Shown in pieces: positions 26,301 through 33,042 of a DNA stretch of 64,000 bases (its first letter is position 1; every line of letters starts with the position of its first letter). The notes under the pieces are model-generated. The model did not search any database and was not told where the DNA came from. It saw nothing but the letters and a program-made list of their open reading frames with translations. A program made the position numbers and the translations under genes. Origin of the DNA: Tianweitania populi (GTDB taxonomy: Bacteria > Pseudomonadota > Alphaproteobacteria > Rhizobiales > Rhizobiaceae). The stretch lies in assembly GCF_014652875.1 (NCBI RefSeq), contig NZ_BMZQ01000002.1, positions 496,001 to 560,000 on the forward strand, written 5' to 3'.

Positions 26301-26473
26301 AGGTCTGCCGATGCACCCGGATAGGTCGTCGTCACGGTGATGACCGTTTCCTCGACTTCCGGATATTGGCGCACGGCAAGATTGAACAGCCCCTGGAAAC
26401 CCAGGAGCAGGATCATGAGGCCAAGCACCGTCGAAAGAACGGGCCGGCGGATGAAGATATCCGAAATGCTCAT
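23387..26473 (-). CDS. RND multidrug efflux permease, HAE1 family
   Basis: Proton-driven inner-membrane pump of the AcrB/MexB type, 1028 aa, with the twofold arrangement of one helix, a large periplasmic loop and five more helices per half. The TM4 proton-relay motif appears in GLVVDDAIVVVENIHRHIEEG near residue 400, and late family motifs in IMMSVPLSIFGA and GLITKHGILLVEFANQQRE. The start overlaps the adaptor stop by 4 nt. No outer-membrane TolC-like gene is in the operon, so a channel encoded elsewhere must be used. Substrates are unknown. Confidence 0.95.
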   Translation of the reverse strand: MSISDIFIRRPVLSTVLGLMILLLGFQGLFNLAVRQYPEVEETVITVTTTYPGASADLIQGFITAPISRAVATTENINYVTSQSTPSASVVTVTMTLGSDPDSALTEVIAKVNQVRGDLPTEAEDPVIVKGTGQQFAMMYLAMQNPQMTNEQVTEYIERVIRPRMSTIPGVAEIQIFGAADYSMRVWIDPIRLAARGLTASEVQSAIAASNFLAAPGKTKNNLVSYAITVQSTLQNPEAFGALPLKAEGDEVVRLRDVATIELAAENTDTIVTFNGQPGTFIGVFPTPAANPLDTASAVIKELPAIQASLPEGMTMTMMYDSTEQISASIEEVFKTIGEAVFVVVVVILLFLGSFRSVLMPIVTIPLSLIGVCAVLLAMGYSINLLTLLAMVLAIGLVVDDAIVVVENIHRHIEEGMEPRDAAFKGMREITGPIVAMTITLAAVFAPLAFTGGLTGSLFREFALTLAGAVVLSGIIALTITPMMSARLLKKGNHSRFQKFVDRTFARLENRYERLVSGSLKYRPVTLLIVIVLVGLTGFMFTKTSSELAPEEDQGALFALVTAPPYATAEYTNTYTTQMRGLTEDIPELRANFSVVGMGGATNSAFALWAFKDWADRDRSQAEIQQDIQGRISKVAGVEALVFSPPSLPGAGGGLPISLVLQTTGESSRLYELAEQVRKQAQESGRFIVVQNSLKYDANQVVVTINRDRAAALNISVREIGATLGLMVGGGSIAQFDRDSNSYDIIMQVPQDYRNNPEKLGEFFVRSTTGEMVPLSAVVSINTGVTATAIEQFNQLNSATISALPVPSVTTGEGLSTLENIARPLLQDGYFIDYSGQSRLEVEQGNTILIAFLAAVVVIYLVLAAQFESFRDPLIIMMSVPLSIFGAILPLNLGLGTLNIYTQVGLITLIGLITKHGILLVEFANQQREEHGLNRFEAIIASAKVRLRPILMTTAAMALGIAPLLVASGAGAAARFAMGLVIVTGILIGTMFTLFVVPMFYTFLAHKETHGERQAKHDKPLALPAPAE

Positions 26474-27666
26474 TGCTGCGACACCTGTGTCGGCTCACCG
26501 GACTTGGCCGGGTCGATCGTGTTGTCGATCGCAACCGGCGTGCCGTTGCTCAAGCGGTTCTGGCCGGCCGTGATGATCTGGTCACCAACATTGAGACCAC
26601 CTTTAACCTCGATCTCCGCACCGTTGCGGCGGCCAAGCTGAACGAAGACCTGGGATGCCTGCTGCGTTGCCGGCGGCGTTTGCGGCTGGCCTGCGGCAGC
26701 GGCGGCGTCGCCCTGCTCTTCCTTCTGTTCCTTGTTTTCTTCCGCCTTCTTCTGCTCCATCGGACGAACGACATAGACATAGTCGCCATAAAGCGAGGTC
26801 ACGACGGCCGTTTGCGGCAGGATGATGATGTCGTTTTCGGCAGGCAGCTGAACCTTGATGCGGGCGAACTGACCGGGGGTCAGGACATTGTCGGGATTCT
26901 CGATTGCAGCGCGGATGGAAACCAGGCGGCTGGCCGGGTCGATCTTCGGATCGATGCCGGTGATCTTGCCCTTGAATTCGCCGTCCTGGCCGTCAAGCGT
27001 CACGATCACTGGCTGATCGATGCGCATCTGGCCAAGGCGCTGTTCCGGCACGGTGAAGTCGGCGCGCATGGTGCTTACATCCTGCAGCGTCACGACCGCA
27101 TCGCCTGGCGACAAATAACGTCCAACATCGACACGCGGGATGCCGACGGTGCCACTGAAGGGCGCGCGCAGCTGCTTCTGGGTCAACACGGCATCGAGCT
27201 TCTGGACCTGCGCAGTTGAAGTCTGGGCGGCAGCCTGCGCCGTATCCAGCGAAACGTTGGAGCCCACGCCGCGCTGCTGCAGTTCCTGCGCGCGCTTCAG
27301 CGACTGCTGGTCGAGTGCTGCCTGCGTCTTGGCGGCTTCGAGGTCGGCGCGCTGCACCGCGTCGTCCAGGCGCAGCAGAACGTCACCCTGTTTGACCTGC
27401 TGATTGGCCTTAAAGTTGATCTCGGTGATCACGCCCGCTGTTTCTACCGTCAGATCGACACCCTGATTGGCGCTGATCGTGCCGATCGCCTCGATGTTCG
27501 GCGTCCAGCTGCGCTTTTCGACAGCAACGGTCGAAACCGTCGCCGTCGGCACCGGCATATTGGCGAAGAAGTCCGTGATGGCCTTGTCGCGGAACATGTT
27601 GAAGCCAACGATCGCTCCTCCGACAAGGGCGAGCAGGACGATGGCAATCAGGAGGCGTTTGATCAT
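26470..27666 (-). CDS. RND efflux periplasmic adaptor (membrane fusion protein)
   Basis: A membrane fusion protein (398 aa) linking the RND pump to an outer-membrane channel. It has an N-terminal hydrophobic anchor (residues 3-22), a biotinyl-lipoyl half (GVITEINFKANQQVKQGDVLLRLDD split around an alpha-hairpin) and beta-barrel segments. An unusual Glu/Lys/Gln-rich stretch near residue 310 (KKAEENKEQKEEQGDAAAAA) is probably a flexible insertion. ATG 27666 was chosen; a TTG ten codons upstream is possible. It is first in the operon, behind the promoter/operator at 27748-27776. Confidence 0.93.
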   Translation of the reverse strand: MIKRLLIAIVLLALVGGAIVGFNMFRDKAITDFFANMPVPTATVSTVAVEKRSWTPNIEAIGTISANQGVDLTVETAGVITEINFKANQQVKQGDVLLRLDDAVQRADLEAAKTQAALDQQSLKRAQELQQRGVGSNVSLDTAQAAAQTSTAQVQKLDAVLTQKQLRAPFSGTVGIPRVDVGRYLSPGDAVVTLQDVSTMRADFTVPEQRLGQMRIDQPVIVTLDGQDGEFKGKITGIDPKIDPASRLVSIRAAIENPDNVLTPGQFARIKVQLPAENDIIILPQTAVVTSLYGDYVYVVRPMEQKKAEENKEQKEEQGDAAAAAGQPQTPPATQQASQVFVQLGRRNGAEIEVKGGLNVGDQIITAGQNRLSNGTPVAIDNTIDPAKSGEPTQVSQQ

Positions 27667-27747
27667 GAGAAAAGCTCGGGTGGACGCGGGTTTCAATCAG
27701 TGAACTACCGCAAGGGTAGCAGAAAAGAGTTGTGTTGCAGTGCGGGA

Positions 27748-27776
27748 TAGCTGTACCGTCTGGACGGTATTGTCAA
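27748..27776 (-). promoter_or_regulatory. Promoter of the RND efflux operon
   Basis: On the minus strand, a consensus -35 TTGACA (27776-27771) and a -10-like CAGCTA (27753-27748) are separated by exactly 17 bp, giving a start near 27741 and a leader of about 75 nt before the adaptor ATG. The spacer is occupied by the 16-bp palindrome. Confidence 0.7.
27754..27769. promoter_or_regulatory. TetR-type operator in the promoter spacer
   Basis: Arms TACCGTC and GACGGTA are a perfect 7-bp inverted repeat around TG. The site fills 16 of the 17 bases between the -35 and -10 of the pump promoter and lies 25 bp before the divergent tetR start, so one bound dimer could block both genes. Confidence 0.75.
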
Positions 27777-27793
27777 GAGGAGCCCATGTCACA

Positions 27794-28339
27794 ATGGTGA
27801 CAGGACGCAACGAAACGCGTGACCGTATTCTGCAGGCGGCTTCCGAATTGGCCTGGGAAACAGGACCAGGCAATCTGTCGCTCGATGCGGTTGCGGCCAA
27901 GGCCGGCGTTTCGAAAGGCGGATTGCTTTACCACTTTCCCTCCAAATCGAGACTGCTGGAAGCCACCGTCGAAACTTTCGTGCAAGAGTATGACCAGACA
28001 CTGAAGGCACGCGAAGCGGACCGACCGCCCGGGAGTCATGCGGTTGCGCACGCCTATCTCGACCTTTTCGTGGAACAGCACGTCTGCAAGCGTCCTCCGT
28101 CGTCGGGCATCCTCGCGGCATTGGCGGAAGACCCGTCCTTCCTCAATCCCGTGCGCCGCTACGAGCGCGAGCTGCTCGACCGCATCAAGGCCGATCTCGG
28201 CGATCCCGAACTGGCGATGATCCTATATTGTGCCATCAGCGGCTTGAAGAGCAGCGACCTGCTCAGCCTGGATGTCGCCAAGCCCGACGAGATCAAGAGC
28301 CTGATCGAACGGCTACGCGCGCTGATCAGCCAGCGCTAG
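27794..28339 (+). CDS. TetR/AcrR family regulator of the RND pump
   Basis: A 181-aa repressor with an N-terminal helix-turn-helix (DRILQAASELAWETG ... LDAVAAKAGVSKGGLLYHFPSK, residues about 8-50) and a C-terminal ligand domain of the TetR_C_7-like kind (FVEQHVCKRPPSSGIL). It is divergent from the pump operon and next to a perfect palindrome, so local autoregulated repression is the natural reading. ATG 27794 is the only suitable in-frame start. GAGGAG is 12 nt away and better placed for a 4-codon frame (27786-27800) that overlaps the start. The 3' end overlaps the convergent phosphoesterase by 14 bp. Confidence 0.9.
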   Translation: MVTGRNETRDRILQAASELAWETGPGNLSLDAVAAKAGVSKGGLLYHFPSKSRLLEATVETFVQEYDQTLKAREADRPPGSHAVAHAYLDLFVEQHVCKRPPSSGILAALAEDPSFLNPVRRYERELLDRIKADLGDPELAMILYCAISGLKSSDLLSLDVAKPDEIKSLIERLRALISQR

Positions 28340-28853
28340 CGTCAGGTGACTTGGGCGTTGCCCAGCGCTTGTTGGCCACGATGGTCTGCAGCGACACCGG
28401 CCGAAACCCTTGCGCGTCCACCCCGACATCGACCTGACGTGGCATTGGCTTCAAGCGCCCGTGTGAATGGCCATGCAGGTTGATCGACCTCTTAGCCATC
28501 CCATTCCAGGTGCGGAAGGCGTAGTGGCACAAGACGAGGTGATGCCCGTCGAGCTCAAGTTCGGCATAGTGCTGCACGCTCGCCCAACCCTGCGCAGCGG
28601 TTGTGGTTTCCGGATCGTTGTTGCCGATGATGAGGTGCTTGCGCCCGTTCAGTTGCGTGAGAAGCTGTTCGATCGCCGCCTGATCACCCCAGGCGAAATC
28701 GCCGAGGTGCCAGACCTCGTCATCCTCGCCCACGACGTTGTTCCAGTTGGCGATCAGCGACGCATCTTGTTCCGCCACAGAGGCAAAGGGGCGGCGGTCG
28801 ATGCGCAAACCGCGCGCTTCGCGCAAATGCGTGTCACCTGTGAAGTAGATCAT
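28326..28853 (-). CDS. Calcineurin-like metallophosphoesterase
   Basis: A small (175 aa) dimetal phosphoesterase. The motif series is complete: GDTH (6-9), GDFAWGD near 51, GNND near 78, CHYAFRTW near 108 and HGHSHG near 126. Its stop lies within the tetR 3' end, a convergent overlap of 14 bp. The substrate (nucleotide, phosphoprotein or other) cannot be inferred. Confidence 0.9.
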   Translation of the reverse strand: MIYFTGDTHLREARGLRIDRRPFASVAEQDASLIANWNNVVGEDDEVWHLGDFAWGDQAAIEQLLTQLNGRKHLIIGNNDPETTTAAQGWASVQHYAELELDGHHLVLCHYAFRTWNGMAKRSINLHGHSHGRLKPMPRQVDVGVDAQGFRPVSLQTIVANKRWATPKSPDASAG

Positions 28854-28926
28854 CTCGCCTCGCCGCTTGCCTTGCCTCCCCTATATGGATGCTGACGGCG
28901 ATCGGCGCCGTGGAGAGGGATATTCC

Positions 28927-29088
28927 ATGTCAGTTCTGATCAGCATCCTGATCACCTTCCTTGTCATCATCCTGGTGCTCTGGCTCGTGCAGCGTTTGCC
29001 GCTCGATGCCCGCATGCGTCAGATCGTGCAGCTCATCGTGATCATCATCGGCATTATCTCGCTGCTTCGCTATCTGGCTGTGTTTTAG
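28927..29088 (+). CDS. Small two-helix membrane protein, Thivi_2564 family
   Basis: A 53-residue protein made of two hydrophobic helices (about 2-22 and 33-51) joined by a short basic loop with the family-typical RLPLDARMRQIVQ. It matches the pattern of the Thivi_2564 small membrane protein family, whose function is unknown. ATG 28927 has GAGAGGGA about 6 nt upstream. It is divergent from the metallophosphoesterase. Confidence 0.8.
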   Translation: MSVLISILITFLVIILVLWLVQRLPLDARMRQIVQLIVIIIGIISLLRYLAVF

Positions 29089-29173
29089 AACCAGGCAGAC
29101 CTGCGATGGCGCCAAGCAGTGATGCCGCGCGCCATCGCCGAAGCGGCTCCTTATGGAATGTCCCGCTTGAAGG

Positions 29174-29575
29174 TCACACCTTCGAGCACCACGGTCCCCA
29201 GATCGGGCGCGGATATCCTGCGGATCTGGCCGTCGGCGCAGACCGTTTCCGGCCACAGCTGACAAAGCAGTCCATCGCCAGGCAGAACGCATCGAGGCAA
29301 TTGCCTTGGCGCCAGCGAAAGGAGTTTTCCGCCACGCGCTGAACCGTGCTGCCGTCGTCGCCAACCCATAGCCACCGGGTGCGCATGCTGAGCGGAGGCA
29401 CGCTTTCTCCCAGCACAACCCATTCCCGGCCGGTCATCGCCGCCGCATAATCTGCCGCGACCTGGTTTGATGAATCGGCCAAGCGGGGACCAAGGAGATG
29501 GGAAAGATCAGGCTCGGCACGCGCAGCAAGCGGTGCAAGGGTCAGGCAGCAGGCGATGATCCATCTGCGCTTCAT
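29174..29575 (-). CDS. Putative secreted protein, possibly frameshifted at its C-terminus
   Basis: The 133-aa frame has a clear signal peptide (MKRRWIIACCLTLAPLAARA) followed by an unrecognised domain with four later cysteines. The C-terminal third (SCGRKRSAPTARSAGYPRP) looks unlike a natural protein. The neighbouring frame from about 29290 down to the stop at 29151 reads LCQLWPETVCADGQIRRI and ends VVLEGVTFKRDIP, which looks more protein-like. Either a frameshift or a sequence error near 29250-29300 may have changed the true end. AAGG lies 5 nt before the start. Confidence 0.5.
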   Translation of the reverse strand: MKRRWIIACCLTLAPLAARAEPDLSHLLGPRLADSSNQVAADYAAAMTGREWVVLGESVPPLSMRTRWLWVGDDGSTVQRVAENSFRWRQGNCLDAFCLAMDCFVSCGRKRSAPTARSAGYPRPIWGPWCSKV

Positions 29576-29629
29576 GGTGCCTTTTACCAAGGCTGGACGA
29601 ACGGAGCAAAGTGTCCGGCGTGTCCCGGT

Positions 29630-29662
29630 CAAAACAAAAGGCCGGCACAAGGCCGACCTTTT
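29630..29662 (-). terminator. Terminator for the DUF2585 gene
   Basis: On the minus strand, AAAAGGTCGGC pairs with GCCGGCCTTTT (one G-U) around a short loop and runs into TTTTGTTTTG. It lies about 120 bp after the end of the minus-strand membrane protein gene and before the next one. Confidence 0.7.
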
Positions 29663-29782
29663 CTAGGCGCCACCTCATTGCCGGCGCCAGTTCATCCGTG
29701 GTCGCCGGCGAGGTGACTGATCAGCATCTCACCGGAAGATGGTTAACAAATCATTAACAAAGTGCGTGGCCAGTCTCATCCT

Positions 29783-30376
29783 TTAGAACAAGCCGCCCAC
29801 GAACCGCATCGTACTCAGGATCAGACCGTCGTTGATTGCGAAGGTCACGGCTGCTTCCGCCAGCAGGCCCAGCGCAATCACAACAAACAGCGGTAAACGC
29901 AAGGCAGCAACGAAACCGGCCAGCACGAAGACGCTGTCACCCAGCGAGTTCACGATCGTATCGCCGGCATAGTTCGCGCCGATTTCGGATTGGCCGAAAT
30001 GGGCAATGATCCACGGCGTGTTCTCGATCACCTCCCAGCCCATGCTGAACGCGGCTGCGGCGACGATCATCCAGCCCAAAGGCCAGCGTCGCGACGTCCA
30101 CCACATCACGGCGGCAAACAGCATGCCGGCGATGAGGTGCGAGAGCGAATACCAATCGGCGATCTGCTTGGAGTTTTCCGGACCGGTCGCATCGTTCAGC
30201 CACAGCTTCACGCCACAAGCGCAGGTCACGTCATTGCCCATCCAGTAGAGGATAGCAGCCTTGGCGGCGAGGATAGCAAGGACGGTAGCGACATAAACGA
30301 GAACAGGTGCCGGGCGCGGTATGAATTTGACCCGGCCAGCCGGTGGCGCGGCAGAAGCAAGATCGTGACTCGTCAA
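29783..30376 (-). CDS. DUF2585 (UPF0314) membrane protein
   Basis: Integral membrane protein (197 aa from a TTG start) of the DUF2585/UPF0314 family, found mainly in alphaproteobacteria, function unknown. There are five or so helices; conserved-looking parts are WYSLSHLIAGMLF, MGWEVIENTPWII and YAGDTIVNSLGDSVF. TTG 30376 has GAGG 5-6 nt upstream and gives the usual family length. A longer in-frame start at 30478 would overlap the crtX leader. It is divergent from crtX. Confidence 0.82.
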   Translation of the reverse strand: MTSHDLASAAPPAGRVKFIPRPAPVLVYVATVLAILAAKAAILYWMGNDVTCACGVKLWLNDATGPENSKQIADWYSLSHLIAGMLFAAVMWWTSRRWPLGWMIVAAAAFSMGWEVIENTPWIIAHFGQSEIGANYAGDTIVNSLGDSVFVLAGFVAALRLPLFVVIALGLLAEAAVTFAINDGLILSTMRFVGGLF

Positions 30377-30595
30377 GAACGCCTCGCAAGTGGATGACCG
30401 ATCGCTTCCATATAGGGCGGCAAGTGCGCCAGTCAGGGTTTGGCTGCCCCTCTTTGCCGTGGCAGGAGATGCGATCACGCTGAGTTCAAAACGGCTTTCC
30501 GCGCGATGTTCCAGCCCTATTTCCCATCCAGCCCTATTTCTCGGGGATCAAGCAATCGGCGGCGCGAAGGCTGCACAAGACAAGGGCCATCGGGC

Positions 30596-31873
30596 TTGCG
30601 CATCGCGTTCTTCTCGCCTGGTTTGTCCAGCCACTTGCAGGCCATGGCTGCACTTGGCGCGGCACTCGCAGGTCGCGGCCATCAATGCTTTTACGTCGGC
30701 CATCCCGACCTCGCGGCCGTTCTGCCGGAAAGCCTCGAGCTGATCGCGCTCGATCCGGCCCGCTGCGATTGGTCGCCGGCATCGGTGATCCGCAACACGC
30801 GCCGCCCATCGCTCCCCTTCGGCATTCGCCGCACGGTAAGCGACATGGCGGCCATCACCCGCACGCTGTGCATGGAGGCGCCGGCCTTGTTGCGCAAGCA
30901 TGGCATCGAGGCCGTGGTTACCGACCAGATGGAAGCTGGCGGCGCGCTGGTTGCCGAACATCTTGGCCTGCCCTTCGTGTCGCTTGCCGTGGCCGCCCCG
31001 ATCAATCGCGAGCCGATGGTGCCGCTGCCGGTTCTCGAATGGCCTTATGAAGACAGCGAGGCAGCCGCCAAGCGCAACGCAGTGGGCGAGCGCATCGCGG
31101 ACTGGCTGACGGCCAGGCATGATCGCACGATAACCGAATGCGCCACGCAGCTTGGTTGTGCGCCCAAGACCAGGCTGATCGACTGCCTGTCGCCACTGGC
31201 ACAAATTTCACAGCTGACCGAAGGCTTCGACTTTCCTCGTAAGCACCGGCCGGCTGGCTTCCATTATGTCGGCGCGCTGCGGCTTTCGCGGCCCGTCTCT
31301 TCCATCCAGCCCATGCCGGAGATTGCCAGGGATCGCCCCTTCGTGTTCGCCTCGCTCGGCACGCTTCAGGGCCACCGCTTCAACCTGTTCCAGCGCATTG
31401 CCCGCGCCTGCCGCGCTCTTGATGTACAGCTGATGATCGCTCATTGCGGCGGCCTCACGCCGGCCCAGGCAGGACGTCTCGATGCCGACTGGGTGGTGGA
31501 CCGGGTCGACCAGAAGGCCGCTCTTGCGCGCGCCGATGTCGTAATCACCCATGCCGGGCTCAACACTGTCGTGGACGCTCTCACCGCAACCGTTCCCATG
31601 CTCTGCATTCCCCTAGCCTTCGACCAGCCCGGCATGGCCGCGCGTGTCAGGCATGCCGGCGTTGGCGAGGTCGTGTCGAAGCGCGCCACGCCCAAAATCA
31701 TCGCCACCGCGCTCAACATCTTGCTGACGGCCAGTGCCGACTACAAGGCGGCTGCCCGGCCGCTGGCAAAAGGTTTTGCATCGGCCGGCGGCGCCAAGCG
31801 CGCAGCGCTCCTGATCGAACACGCCTTCTCCAAAGATGCGTCGGTTCAAGGCGCATCGCAGGCGGCGGCATGA
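30596..31873 (+). CDS. crtX: Zeaxanthin glucosyltransferase
   Basis: UDP-glucose-dependent glycosyltransferase (425 aa, GT1 family) that adds glucose to the hydroxyls of zeaxanthin, making mono- and diglucosides. The N-terminus IAFFSPGLSSHLQAMAALG matches the family acceptor domain; the donor-binding segment is ITHAGLNTVVDALTATVPMLCIPLAFDQPGMAARV near residue 320. The TTG start has AAGGG nine bases upstream and lines up with the family N-terminus; an in-frame ATG at 30506 lacks a ribosome site. It opens the crtX-Y-I-B operon, overlapping crtY by 4 nt. Confidence 0.88.
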   Translation: MRIAFFSPGLSSHLQAMAALGAALAGRGHQCFYVGHPDLAAVLPESLELIALDPARCDWSPASVIRNTRRPSLPFGIRRTVSDMAAITRTLCMEAPALLRKHGIEAVVTDQMEAGGALVAEHLGLPFVSLAVAAPINREPMVPLPVLEWPYEDSEAAAKRNAVGERIADWLTARHDRTITECATQLGCAPKTRLIDCLSPLAQISQLTEGFDFPRKHRPAGFHYVGALRLSRPVSSIQPMPEIARDRPFVFASLGTLQGHRFNLFQRIARACRALDVQLMIAHCGGLTPAQAGRLDADWVVDRVDQKAALARADVVITHAGLNTVVDALTATVPMLCIPLAFDQPGMAARVRHAGVGEVVSKRATPKIIATALNILLTASADYKAAARPLAKGFASAGGAKRAALLIEHAFSKDASVQGASQAAA

Positions 31874-33042
31874 CGGACGCTGAACTGATCCTTGTTGGCG
31901 GCGGATTAGCGAGCGGGCTGCTGGCGCGACGCTTGAAGCAAGCCCGGCCCGACCTGAAGGTTCTCGTGCTGGAAAGCGGCCCGACGCTCGGCGGCAATCA
32001 CACCTGGTCCTTTCACGACGATGATCTGACTGCCGACCAACACGCGCTGATGGCGCCGCTGGTGGCGCATCGTTGGCCCTCGCAAAGCGTACGCTTCCCC
32101 GCGTTCGAAAGGCGTCTCACGGCCGGCTACAATTCCGCGACCTCCGACCGCTTTCATGCGGTGCTGACCGAGCAACTGCCCGACAGGATCAGGCTGAACA
32201 CGGCCGTGCAATCCATTTCGCCGACTCAGGTCGTTCTTGCCGACGGCACGGTGCTGAAGGCACCCGCCGTCATCGACGCCACTGGCTTCCGCCCTCACGG
32301 CGGCCTCCAAATTCGCTTCCAGTCCTTTCTCGGCCTCGAACTGCGCTTTGCCGAGCCGCACGGTCTGGATGCGCCGGTAATCATGGACGCCACGACGCCG
32401 CAGGATGGCGGTTACCGCTTCACCTATCTGCTGCCCTTTACGGACACCACGATGCTGGTGGAGGACACCGGCTATGTGGATGACCGGGCGCTTGATCTCG
32501 CCGAGCTGGAAGCCCGCATCGCCAACTATTGCGCCCAACGAGGCTGGCGGATTGTGGAAGAAGTTCGCCGCGAACACGGTGTTCTGCCGATCACGCTCGA
32601 TGGCGACATCGATCGGATTTGGACGGATGTGACGGTGCCGCGCATCGGGTTGGCCGGCAACTTCTTTCATCCGACAACCGGCTATTCGCTGCCAGATGCG
32701 GCGCGGGTCGCGGACCTGATCGCCGACCTGCCGCAACTCTCATCACCCGCCATCCTCGACGCTCTGCAAACCCACGCGAAAACGCTGTGGCGCGATCAGC
32801 GCTTCTTCCGTGCGCTGAACCGCATGCTTTTCCTGGCTGGCGAACAGGACCAGCGCTGGCAGGTCATGCAGCGCTTCTACCAGCTGCCCGAGCCGCTGAT
32901 CGAACGCTTCTATGCCGGCCAAACAACGGCGGCCGACAAGCTGCGCATCCTGGCCGGCAAGCCGCCCGTGCCGGTTGCCCAAGCCCTTTCTGCCCTTCTT
33001 CGCAAGCCACGACCCAACCCACGCCCCATGGAGCTGTCATGA
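31870..33042 (+). CDS. crtY: Lycopene beta-cyclase
   Basis: Cyclises both ends of lycopene to beta-carotene (390 aa, CrtY type). The dinucleotide-binding LILVGGGLASGLLARRL opens the protein; family motifs include the early GNHTWSFHDDD, VIDATGFRPH near 138, MLVEDTGYVDD near 200 and FHPTTGYSLPDAARVAD near 268. ATG 31870 overlaps the crtX stop (ATGA), and its own stop overlaps the crtI start (ATGA). Confidence 0.93.
   Translation: MTDAELILVGGGLASGLLARRLKQARPDLKVLVLESGPTLGGNHTWSFHDDDLTADQHALMAPLVAHRWPSQSVRFPAFERRLTAGYNSATSDRFHAVLTEQLPDRIRLNTAVQSISPTQVVLADGTVLKAPAVIDATGFRPHGGLQIRFQSFLGLELRFAEPHGLDAPVIMDATTPQDGGYRFTYLLPFTDTTMLVEDTGYVDDRALDLAELEARIANYCAQRGWRIVEEVRREHGVLPITLDGDIDRIWTDVTVPRIGLAGNFFHPTTGYSLPDAARVADLIADLPQLSSPAILDALQTHAKTLWRDQRFFRALNRMLFLAGEQDQRWQVMQRFYQLPEPLIERFYAGQTTAADKLRILAGKPPVPVAQALSALLRKPRPNPRPMELS

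Noticed and set aside
23213-26641. Very long open frame (about 1140 codons) on the plus strand opposite the RND pump
   Set aside because: It is antisense to a clear HAE1-family permease and is rich in His, Arg, Asp and Gln, the usual mirror of a high-GC gene; it has no recognisable domain.
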